Positions 9,898 through 19,796 of a DNA stretch of 64,000 nucleotides are shown in pieces. The translations under genes were made by a program, and so were the position numbers. Position 1 is the stretch's first letter; each line of letters opens with the position of its first letter. The notes under the pieces are model-generated. The model ran no database searches, was not told the origin of the DNA, and saw only the letters and a program-made list of their open reading frames with translations. The stretch spans positions 56,907 to 120,906 of the forward strand of contig NQMI01000119.1 of the NCBI GenBank assembly GCA_002270565.1. Direction: 5' to 3'. The DNA is from Stenocarpella maydis. Taxonomy: Eukaryota; Ascomycota; Sordariomycetes; Diaporthales; Diaporthaceae.

Positions 9898-10680
9898 GGC
9901 TGGCAGGTTGAGGACCGGCCAGCTGTGTGCGGAGGTGCCTCGTGCGTGCAGTGCGACTACGCGCAGTGCGGCCGAGTTGTTGACATGGACCTTTCGATGG
10001 GTTGCGACCTATCTATCCTTGGGGATATTGGCGTGCTGTGTTTGTTCCGAGATCAAGAATGACCGTATCCATACACGCGAGTACCACCAAGTTCTACACG
10101 TAAAGATGAGAGGCAGTGAGGTCAGACTTGAGAAGGTAACACAGACCCCAAAGTCTTGCGTCGGTTGTGTCACCTTGGGAGGCAGGTTCTGTCACAGGAT
10201 GGATCCAGACTGGGCATCAGCCAGACCCGGGTTGACGAAAGAAACCGGCAGTCACCTGCGGAGTGCCGCCGATATATGGCGGGTGGACCGTTGCTGGGGT
10301 CCGAGGGGTTGCGGCGTGCGTAGCGTGGTCGATGGGAATTGGGCCACCGCACGCACTCCAACACGGAGGGTTGGACTGATACAGAGCAGGCACTCCCAAG
10401 GTGAGGTGCAGTCTGGTCTAATAGCCGCCGGCCAACGGGGCTACCTTGGGGGGGGGGGAGGTGAGGTGTTGCAGTGGCGTACGGTAGCGCAGTCGCAGGA
10501 GATCTCGCACAATGGTCCGAAATGTCAACCCACGCGGGCCGATGTCTTGAACGGGCAGCGTATTACCTGGAGGGAGTGAGCACAGCGTCGGACAAGAGGT
10601 GAAGAGCCAGGGAGGCCCAGCGGTAACCAGACTTTAATATTGGCTGGGTTTAGGTCTGGCCTGTTCCCGGCCAATGCATG

Positions 10681-10700
10681 TCACACACAACACACACACA

Positions 10701-10745
<45 letters not shown>
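10681..10745. repeat. (CA)n microsatellite
   Basis: About 65 bp of CA dinucleotides with two small interruptions near its left end. Likely length-polymorphic. Confidence 0.95.
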
Positions 10746-10747
<2 letters not shown>

Positions 10748-11216
10748 CGTGCGTGGGGAACAATAAGCAGGCGAGCAGAAGAAAGGAGTCGTCGGCCACA
10801 CTTGACGGAGTGGGTGACTATCTGGGAGACTGGGAGAGAATGGTGGTCGTGAAGGGATGTCGTAGGTGTGGACCCCAGGTGTGGGCTTGCATCGATCAAT
10901 CCGGCAGGGAAGTGCATGCAGGTGAAGTGGTTCTCGATGCGAGCGGGCCGGGCGGCGCACTATACCATGACACAGACGGATCGATGGCCCAGTAGTACGG
11001 AAGCTTGTTGTCTGCCGATGCCTTTATCCAGGTCCGACACACGTGTCGTCGACCAGTGAGACGACGAGATGCGATCACAGCCGTTGCTGGTGGTCCGATA
11101 GTGCGACAGCCGTGCGATGCGTGCAGAGGGCTGGCTCCCCTCTGAGGGCACCAGTTCTGTCAACACAGGTGATGATACACAGGCCCCAGTGGTCCACACG
11201 GACAAACAAGTTTGGT

Positions 11217-11239
11217 CCCCCCCCCCGCCCGGGGGGGGG
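11217..11239. repeat. C10/G9 inverted repeat
   Basis: Ten C, then GCCC, then nine G. The two arms are complementary and could form a GC-only hairpin or a G-quadruplex-like structure on either strand. Confidence 0.85.
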
Positions 11240-12645
11240 AGAGTCGTGGGCGGCCGCTTGTGCTCCCCGTATGTGGTGAGTGGATTTCTGTCGGCCTCGG
11301 GACCCGGTACCAGTCCAAGATGTCCTCACGAGGGGGGAGTGGTGTAGTGTGTAAGAAGAGATGAAGAGATTCGCCGTGTGGAGGCTACCAAGGACCAATA
11401 GGGCCAGTCAGAGCAGCACGGCAGTGTAGATGGCCTCGGTCCTGTCGCGCGCAGAGCTTTCATGACCCCTCGCCAAGGTCAGTGATTCGCCGTCGGTGAC
11501 AATGGCGCAGAGATGATATCTGGGCCAGGTGAGGAGATGGTGGTGCTTGGCCCCTTGGGCGCCGCGGTGGGACAAGGTGTGACTGCAACCAACCCCACCC
11601 ACACACATGGGGACTGTGGCCCAGGAGCAGGTCCAGGGCTGCCATGGTCGCATTGGCGTCGACGGGGCCGGGGACGGTTAGGCGGGATGGTGGGATGCAA
11701 TCTCACCCGTGCCCTGCGCTGCTGGTGATGGGCGACGAGCAATTGGATCAATGGCGGCCGAGCACCATCGGAACTCAGATGCGGGCGGCTAGGGATGTTG
11801 GCTGATTGGCCCTTGGCGCTGCAGGGTGGACCACTCAACATACACAGTACACACTGTACTCCGTATAACACTGAGCTCTGCGTCCCCTTGTTGCCAGCAT
11901 CTCGATGCGGCAAGTCGCTGGGGGGTTCTCGACAGTGTCCTGTTCTTCTCCACAGCAGGACCGTTTGTCACATGTCGAACCATGGCGCCATCCCCATCAC
12001 GCCCTGCATCAGCCCCGTCCTTGCCGTTTCTGGCAGTGCCGTGGACATGTGTGTGCCTGGAAGAGGGCCATGCGATGTGATCCAGCATGCGGCGCAGGCC
12101 AGCAAGCACCTCAGCGACCTGCCTCGCAGCTGTCAGGCCCCGTCGCGGTCGCATTGATGCCGCCCCTGGGTGGCTAGGCCTGCACCGACAGGCCGGATCG
12201 CAGCCGGGCGCCCTTCTGGGTCTTGCTTCACAGGCCCATATGGCACACTGATTAGGTTCCAGCCAGCGCCGCCCCGGAACCATCCGTGACGACGATCCCC
12301 TCCCCGTCCGATGGCCTTGGGCCGCCAGGCACAACGCCGTCATCTTACAGCTTATTAGCTTCACCGGGTCCCACGAGCATGCCAGGTGGAGAATAGATCA
12401 AGTATGCTGCTGTATTTAGCCCCGTCTCCGGGGGGCATACAGTATAGGCGGCTGACTCGGTCAATCTTTTTACAGCCAGTTATGAAAGCCATCCTTGTGA
12501 AAAATGCCCGAATCCTATCCAGGGCCCATCAAAATGCTGCTATTATGGCCCGGTCAGGCCGGCCAGATATCCAATAGGGTTTGTAAAAAGGGCAGCCATC
12601 AGCGCTCCTGACGAGCACGGCTGTGGCAGAAGGGAACATGCAGTG

Positions 12646-14317
12646 TCACCACAACACCAGACTACTCACATCAGCACTAATGCGCCGCCCTTGTGCCATC
12701 TCTGCGAGCACCTTTCCGGTCCCCAGGCCGAGTGATATGCCCCACTGCAGAATTGAGAGTTAGCCTTCAGAGGACAGAACCAATGGGACGAGTTTCTTTT
12801 GAACACAGCCATGGATCGGGCCATAGTGTGGCCGTGGCATCTGAGATGTGGGCTGCTGCGAGGGGGGCTTCTTCTTCCAAAGCGGGTTAGGAATGACTCC
12901 AGAGGCTGCTTACCGGGCCGTGGCCTGCAGCTAGGAAAACGCCGCCCCCGGCGTCAGGACGCGTCGCGATGCCTTCCTCCAGGTGGTCGTCGTCAATCCT
13001 CGAGACGATGGGGGTTCCGTAGGGCGTCACCGGCCGGAAACAGAGCCCCTCCCTCACGACCTCGAGGTCATCGACCGCGCCCTCCGCGCCCTCCGCGCCG
13101 AGGAGCTTGACAGCGGCTTTCCTAAGCTCGCTGATGGCCTCCCTCGAGATTGGCTTCTCTGTGGCCGTTTCCGGCAGCGGGATGGCGTCCGTATTCAGCC
13201 CGGCAACGTACAGCTGGCCCCCGAGGCGCGAGAATACCTCGGGCGCGAAGCCTGTTTTCCTCGTCGCGTACAGGGCGTGGCATCCGCCCTTCCCCATCTC
13301 CGCGGTCCACCGGGGCGACCTGAGGACCAACGAGTGGCCGGCCAGGCTATAGATGGGCAGCTCGCTCTGTGAGTTGGGGAACAGCTACTCGGGCAGTCAA
13401 GAGTCAGCCTCTGAGGGGTTCTGCAGTGGGGTTGTCCTGAGCATCCTCTCGAGACACCAAACTGCCGGCTTGTGGCCCCATCTTTGGGAGTTGCAACCCC
13501 GGCGGAGGGTGTACAACCGACAAGGCAAGCTGGCGGGTGGCAAGCAGGGGAGGCGGCAGGCATTGGGTAGGGAAATACTGGATCAGAGGTGGAAGTAGCC
13601 TCTGTGAGCTCTGACCTCTTTGAACACCTGCGGTGACCAGGCACCAGCCGTGACGATCAGCCTGGTGCAGGGAAAGTCGGCCTCGGTGGAGGATTGGACA
13701 TCGGCAATCCTGATGCTGGAGAGATCGCCCCGGGCGTCCTTCATGACGGCGGTGGCCCTGGCGGGCTGGGAGAGGTGAACGCCCTCCTCGAGGCACTGCT
13801 TGAGCAGGAAGTGGCACAGCTGGGCCGGTTCGACCTGGGCCGTAGTCCTGTCGTCGCCTATCGGGCGCACCGTGTCGCCATCCTCGCGTCGCAGCCATGG
13901 CGGTAGCACGCTGCGGCCGTCCGAGTCATCACCCGCGAAGCCGGCGGCGGCGGCGGCGGCGGCGTCTCTACCCGTCCCATATAGCACCCAATCCTCTGCC
14001 CTCTGGCTCTTCTTCCCTCGGGCCTGGGGGGCAGCGGTGTAGCTGAGGGAGGTGCTTCTAGAATAGCCCCATTTGGAGGCGCCGTCGTGGAGCTCGGCCA
14101 GTCTCCTGTGCTCCTCGAAGCTCAGGGCGGCCAGGGAGGCCACGCTGGCCCCGAACCAGTCCCTCGCCAGGAAGCCGCCTGCATACCCGGATGCCGAGGC
14201 GAAGAGCTCGGGGGAGGCGTCGACAAGGCGGATGGTGCTCCCGGGCTGGTGCCTCGAGAGGTAGTATGCCGTAGACACCCCGATGATGCCAGCGCCGAGA
14301 ATGACGGTGTCGGTCAT
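12646..14317 (-). CDS. FAD-dependent oxidoreductase, DAO family
   Basis: A Rossmann-type flavoenzyme of the D-amino-acid-oxidase-like fold. The N-terminal dinucleotide motif is VILGAGIIGVSTAYYL (residues 5-20), with RLVDASPE at the end of the second strand. TAGAWSPQVFK precedes LPIYSLAGHSLVLRSP, typical of the substrate domain. The C-terminal FAD-contact motif GHGP-WGISLGLGTGKVLAEM is formed only after splicing. Exons: 13616-14317, 12914-13384 and 12646-12744 (423 residues). The first intron (231 nt) has a weak GTCAGA donor; the second (169 nt) has GTAAGC. The start at MTDTVILG was chosen because the flavin motif begins a few residues later, although a Met 20 codons upstream is in frame. The substrate is unknown. 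Fungal relatives oxidise diverse amines and amino acids. Confidence 0.85.
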
Positions 14318-16087
14318 TTCAGATAGAAACTGGGTGTTTGTGGGAAACGATCGCATCAGAGGTTTCGGGCTGTGCAAGAAGCTCGCTGGGGGTTAAGACC
14401 AACAGGGCAAGGCCGGCCGGCTGAGGAGACGGCGACTGAGTCCGCGTCTGCGCCTTCGCCTGCGTATATGGGCTGCTGGTTGGGCTGGTTTCTGGGCAAG
14501 GCAGGCCGCGCGCGCTCGCCCGGTGTCATTTATTACTTTGTCGTGACGGCTGGCTGCTCGGAGGGGTGGTTGAGATGGGTAGCAGCGAACGGCGAATCGA
14601 CGTCTCGCCACACGGCGGGGGGTGTGAGCTGCGGCACAAAGCCCCAATCCTGTGGCACGACCTCGCGGATGGCAGCGATCTGCATGAAGCTATACCACTC
14701 CTACATCTCCCTGCATCGGAATGTGCTCTTCAGTGGATACAAAGGCCCAGGTCGGGTCGTCCAAGAGCATGTGCAAGCCCGCCCCTGCGCCCGGCTGGGC
14801 TGAGCACGACCGCTGCACGTTTGTCATCTAGCCGTGAGAGGCTCCAGCTGTTAAGCACTGTGCCCGGCGTCCCCCCTTCTTCACCGATGCCTTGAGCTCT
14901 CTCTGACAGCGATTTCAGCAAAAGAAGGAGGAAGGAAAGGCGGCAAGAAAAAAAACGCCATGTCATATCCTGCCGTGCCATCGCTGGCTCCACGGCTCCG
15001 AGACGAGGTTGGGCACAGCACAGTCCAACATCCCGCTCGCTCTCACCGATTCAAGCCTATCACATGCACGAGGCCGCATCATCCAGTGTATGCACATCGT
15101 ACCTAGTATGTACAGTTGGACCACAGAATGCGTGCCTGGTGCATATGTGTATCACCCTCCAGGGTGGTAACAAGACAGCAAACCATCTTCGGGGACAAAC
15201 GTGGTGGCAAAATCCAGAAACCCATGCTCTGAACATTCAATATATTCTACATTCACACCCACCACTTTGTTCTGTGAAACACTCCCGGCAAGGCCACGAC
15301 GCGGGCGCACCTCGACCCCTCGACCCGGCGAGCGGTGGTCAAGCTGAACGGATGGTCCTGGTGTTCGCTGAGTATGCTGACAGCATTAGTACGACCTTTT
15401 CAAGTATCCTGTATTCGATGCTAACAGCAAAAAGAAACTCCCGAGGGGGGGGGGGGTTTCCAGTGCGAGCTGCCCTGCATGCCCTGCTCGTGTGTGGCTT
15501 ATATCAAGCTTTTCACCGTTCCTAGGGTACCTGCCGGTCGCCACTGGCCGCACTCCCTACGTCCTCTCCAGTATCTCATGGGCGCGGTGATACCTGATCT
15601 TACGCACCAGCTGAGCCTTTGTAGTCAGGGAGCACGGAAAGGCTTACGCGGCCAAGCGTCGAGTTCAGAGAACCCCGTCACCATATGCTGATGCTGTCAA
15701 ACGTATCATGCAAGTTATATCAAAAAAGGACCGGCCGGGGGGGGGGGGAGGGGGCTGACAGACAGTCAGACAGACCAAAACGAAGATGCCAATTCGAGGT
15801 ATCCCTGCTCTAGAAAGATACCTCGCTGTCGACAGGCTCGGTGTGACATATCATTTGCGCCACACACCAGACATTATCCGGAACCGGCATACTCGAGAAC
15901 GCATGAGGCTATAATTACTTGATAATTCAAACTCCCAAGATCGAACATCCGCCGGTGCCACTCGTGGTCTCCACCCGGTCGCATGGGCGCTGAGCTCCCA
16001 TCTCGCTTCTCCCACGGGCTTGAATCATAGCACCCACACTATATGGCGGGCTGGGCAAGTGAAAACAAGGAAAGCAAATGCTGTTTT
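14318..16087. other. intergenic spacer with two G12 runs
   Basis: About 1.8 kb without a convincing gene. Twelve-base G runs lie at 15445-15456 and 15737-15748. The left part should be the promoter of the DAO-family gene. Confidence 0.5.
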
Positions 16088-16759
16088 TCAAAAGGATGCT
16101 TTGGTATTGGTCTGGAAGAACCCATAGATTCTGCGCAACCAAAAATCTCTCGTCATGAAAGTGACCCAAGGACGGGACTGCATGCTAGCTCGTCTGTTCT
16201 GGATCTGGATTATGCTATCTTTTGTGATACACATCTCTTGATCCTGAAGTGCTGGGTACGCGCGGAGCTGCACATGGCTGCTGAGACTCAGCGCCAGCTC
16301 CATGGATCGCTCAACCAGCCTGTTCTCGGCGTGGACCATCTGGGATTTCCAGATCATCTCCTCGTCTTCGTAGAAGCTCTCAAGATCCCGATAGCATGAC
16401 CAGGCCTCAGTCTTCTGTACGCGGTGTCTTTTCTTTTCTTCTCTCAAGTGTGCATGTAATCGCTCAAGGGTTTCTTGCACGTTCCCTTCGCTCAGGTGGG
16501 CAGGGAACTTGTCAATACGTGGCTGTCCGGGCCGCGGCGACGCTGCAAATGATAGGGCGACACCGATGCCAACGCCTCCGAAGAGGGGGCCTGTCTGGAG
16601 ACCGTCACCGAACTCGTGGTCTGCGAGTATCTTGCCGCGGCCGACTCCAATCACGATGTTATCGCGTGGTATCTTCGTTTTGAAGGAAACACAGGACCGG
16701 AAAAGTGTTGATTTCTCTTGCTTCCGACTGGGCAGCGTTGGATTCGGGAGAGATTTCAA
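16088..16759 (-). CDS. hypothetical protein, 223 residues
   Basis: An uninterrupted frame of 223 codons that I do not recognise. The N-terminal half is basic and has a hydrophobic glycine-rich segment (LFGGVGIGVALSFAA, about residues 59-73). The middle (roughly 90-165) is charged and probably helical, with LERLHAHLREEKKRHR and ESFYEDEEMIWKSQM. The composition looks more like protein than that of other intergenic frames nearby. It faces the small membrane-protein gene that starts 418 bp away on the other strand. It may be a lineage-specific gene, a fragment of a larger gene or chance. Confidence 0.4.
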   Translation of the reverse strand: MKSLPNPTLPSRKQEKSTLFRSCVSFKTKIPRDNIVIGVGRGKILADHEFGDGLQTGPLFGGVGIGVALSFAASPRPGQPRIDKFPAHLSEGNVQETLERLHAHLREEKKRHRVQKTEAWSCYRDLESFYEDEEMIWKSQMVHAENRLVERSMELALSLSSHVQLRAYPALQDQEMCITKDSIIQIQNRRASMQSRPWVTFMTRDFWLRRIYGFFQTNTKASF

Positions 16760-17176
16760 GATCCAATAGATTTCCTGATTGGCCTGGGCTCTTGCTCAAG
16801 TACAAGTGCAGGAGAACAACTTCTTTGAACAATGCCTGTCTTTAGACAATGCACATGTGCAATTGGCTGCTCAGTGACCAACTGGCTTGTTCTCATCATT
16901 ACTCATCCCTTGTCAGCCACTACTGCAGAGGGCAGCCACAATGCCCAGCCAACTTCTGGCGTGCAATAGTTAGTTCTGAGGAAAGTGTCGTTGATCTTGG
17001 AAGCATCAATCCCGGCTGAGAGCCTCCTTGGTGGACATGAGCTGGCCAGTGTCCCCGCAACCAATCCTCCCTGAATATAAAAACGCGGCCTTACTAACCA
17101 GAAGTCAGTCAGATGCTTGCTTGCTCTTCCTCATTACATCCACCTCGGCCAACACATTCAGATTCTGCAAATCGCA

Positions 17177-17512
17177 ATGGCTTCATCTTCCTCGGCGTCA
17201 CAAAAGAGAGAGATCAGTGGACAAGACGATGGCTTGCTATGGTTATTCATAGGCGTTGTTGTGGGCTTTTGCGTTACTGCTGGCATCGCCAGCATTTCGT
17301 TACTGCGAGTTATGCGGTCTCCGGAGGAGCAAAACAATGACATTGAGCTCAGGGTCATTCCGCGGCGGGTCGAGCCACCGCCAGCCGCAGTTGTTCCGGA
17401 ACACAGTCGATGCATTAGCTCAGCACCTCCGTCTTACTGTGAGAGGTCTGTTAGCCGGTCCAAGGAAGTTGCGGCTGCAGATGAGATGGAGAATGTTGAT
17501 TTGGAAAAGTAA
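17177..17512 (+). CDS. small single-pass membrane protein with PPxY motif
   Basis: This 111-residue frame has one clear membrane span (about residues 20-45, with FIGVVVGFCVTAGIASISLL) after a short polar, Ser-rich N-terminus (MASSSSASQKREI). A basic stretch (ELRVIPRRVEPPP) and a C-terminal tail follow. The tail has SAPPSYCERS, a PPxY motif of the kind bound by WW domains of Rsp5/Nedd4 ubiquitin ligases and their adaptors. An earlier in-frame Met at 17117 would add a less plausible leader. I do not recognise the family. The topology and PPSY motif are seen directly; a role as an adaptor or trafficked cargo is inference. Confidence 0.55.
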   Translation: MASSSSASQKREISGQDDGLLWLFIGVVVGFCVTAGIASISLLRVMRSPEEQNNDIELRVIPRRVEPPPAAVVPEHSRCISSAPPSYCERSVSRSKEVAAADEMENVDLEK

Positions 17513-18006
17513 ATCTTGAGAATGGCTGGGAGGCATCTTGTAGCCCGCGGGCTCCTGGGTCTCTTAGTACTTATCCAGGTAAATTAGGTTATTGTAGGAA
17601 AATACACTGCATTGGCTTTCCCATTTATACCATGTTCCGTGAGGTGGCAATATTGCGTTGTTTTCTTTTTCTCTTCCTCCCTCTTAACACGTCGCGATAG
17701 ATTGCACGTTTTCAAGATGTCCGGCGTGTCTCTTATGCATTGTTCCACACCGGATTTGCAAGGCACTGAGCATATCCGGGGGTTCTGGCCACTTTCCAAA
17801 ATCTCACAACAGCTACAGACCTTTAAAAACGTGTCCTGCCCACCCTGAGTAGATGTCCGCTGAACCGGCCGTCATGGCTGGCAGTTGAATTGATATCATT
17901 GATCCTTAAACGAGGATCACATCTCAAATCTCGGCATTCAAATTTTGACAACTTGTATTTAAGGTTCCTGTCCTCAAACTGAAGTTTACACTGGTTTTTT
18001 TTTGTT

Positions 18007-18062
18007 AATTTTTAATTTTTAATTTTTAATTTTTAATTTTTAATTTTTAATTTTTAATTTTT
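18007..18062. repeat. AATTTTT heptamer tandem repeat
   Basis: Eight consecutive 7-bp AATTTTT units, the last extended by T. It is bordered by a T run on the left and GGG on the right, in an AT-rich island within otherwise GC-balanced DNA. Confidence 0.95.
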
Positions 18063-18321
18063 TTTGGGTTTTTGAAGCTTGTATGATTATATAAAGGGCT
18101 TACTTATACATATGTATATATTGCAAATAAAAAAAAAAAGAGGGAGGAAGGGTATTATGATCGGATCAAGAATGAAATGTGCAGCTAACGCCAGATTGAC
18201 GAGAAACAAGGCTGGAAAATCACATAGAGCACCATGTCAAGTATAATTACCCAGGCAGTTGCACAGACGTACGCGATATAGACGGTGAGCTCTGGTGTTT
18301 AGGTGTGTAGTCCTGGGGGAA

Positions 18322-18495
18322 AGCTTGGCCCTGCTGGTGAACGAGGGAAGCGTCGTCTTCTTCCGCGACCAGGACCTGACGACGGAGCTGCGAGTCTCGC
18401 CGTCCAAGCACTCCGGAACACTGGGCCGGCACCCCGGCGCAAAAAGGACGCCAGTCATGTCGTGATCCGGGGCAGCCTTGAGGACGGTTGCAGCT
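18322..18495 (+). pseudogene. TauD/TfdA-family dioxygenase fragment, frameshifted
   Basis: One plus-strand frame reads LALLVNEGSVVFFRDQDLTT and then LGRHPGAK before a stop. The frame one base over continues KDASHVVIRGSLEDG. Together these match consecutive conserved pieces of fungal TauD/TfdA 2-oxoglutarate-dependent dioxygenases, which release sulfite from taurine-like sulfonates or act on related substrates. The frame switch falls at a run of five A (about 18440-18446). Nothing recognisable of the N-terminal part or the iron-binding His-x-Asp and distal His regions is found nearby, so this looks like a decayed remnant. An assembly error explains the shift less well, because the rest of the gene is also missing. 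Confidence 0.6.
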
Positions 18496-19796
18496 GGCTA
18501 CCGCGCCTGCCACGCCAGTTCACAAGGTGTTGGCGGGATTGCCTAGATTGAGGCTTGCGGATTCACCATCCCCGGGAGACAGGCAGGTGTGCTCTCACGT
18601 CGTCAAGGGTAGCATCGGAAAGCATCCCCGCCCGCAAGGTCGCCAAGTAGGCCATGCATCACCAGCACGGTTTGGTGCCAAGCGACGTGTGTACAGGAAG
18701 GCCTCATTTCCAGCAAGGCGCGGCTTGGGAGCTTGGAACCTACACTGCTTGAGCACTTGGTTAGTATTGCGCCAAGCCCACGGTCCTCCCGGGCGAGAAC
18801 AGACGGTAGCCCAAACTAGCTAACTACATGCCTCTACAGGGCACCCTCGGCTCCGACGGCTGCAGCAATCGTGCCACAACGTCAGCAACATCGAGCCACC
18901 GGGAGATTCCAGGGAGGTGGGAAGGAAGACGGACGGGTGACCTCCCCAAGCGGGCACATTCCTCTTGGCGACCGGGAACTGCTGCGTGCCTGTTTTGAGG
19001 CGGTCTGTACATATACCAAGTGTGCAAGTAACAGTGCGCCATTACCCAATCCGACTGAGGTCGCAGGTCGGCGGCCCTGGAAAAAGCACGCTTGCCACGG
19101 CTCGCCCGCCTGGCCGACGGACGCATGACGAAGGCGGCTGAGTAACGCCGGGCCGCGGGACCGACCTCTAAACACTCGACTGCATGTGAGGTCAGACAAG
19201 AACAGGCAAGCATCACGCTGTGCTCACACAACGGAAGCATGTTGGAGCGGGGCTGAGACTGAACTTCAACAAGAAGTGACATTACAGGGACACCCAAAAC
19301 GATGTGCCCCTGATGGATATGTAAGAATGCTGCGGACAGCAGCACTGACTATGTACAGGCGAATGGCTTTCTATCTCCTCCAAGGCGCTCCTCCTTCCTT
19401 CTTGGCCAAAATGAACAGACCTTCCTTCCATAACTCCAAGCGCAATGCATCTGGGGATATTCGCGAATGACTGTGATGACACCTCCTCGATATGTGCGAG
19501 ACTGTGAAGATTACCCCTTCCCCGCTCAACTAGCTGCTACGTCAGCTTCGTCGACCCATCTTCCCCGAGCCAGATGTGTGAAATGCAAAATATAGACAGA
19601 AAACGCAGCAAGGCCTGTCGACCACCCTAAAAACTTCTTCACCAAAATAAGTCCACCAACATGACGGCACTGGTGGTAACCGGTCACAGAGGTGTTAGAA
19701 GAGAGAAACCCCCCGTCGGATAGGCCGTAAATCATAAACCATGGTATCGTGACTGCTGTTTCTATTTCGGTTGGAAAAGAGACATTGTACACGCAT

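Larger units (their letters stand above)
9898..12645. other. 2.7-kb intergenic region rich in simple sequence
   Basis: It lies between the ferric reductase start and the oxidoreductase stop. It holds a (CA)n microsatellite, an 11-base G run at 10448-10458 and a C10/G9 inverted repeat. Long frames across it are unlike proteins and have no homologous motif that I recognise. It should contain the ferric reductase promoter. Confidence 0.5.
17513..19796. other. intergenic spacer with relic
   Basis: About 2.3 kb. The left part is AT-rich with a 7-bp tandem repeat. The middle holds the TauD-type relic listed separately. The right part, downstream of the second ferric reductase, shows no feature that I can support. 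Confidence 0.5.

Noticed and set aside
9641..10579. 312-codon plus-strand frame
   Set aside because: It starts inside the ferric reductase on the opposite strand and continues into spacer with repeats; the translation is not protein-like.
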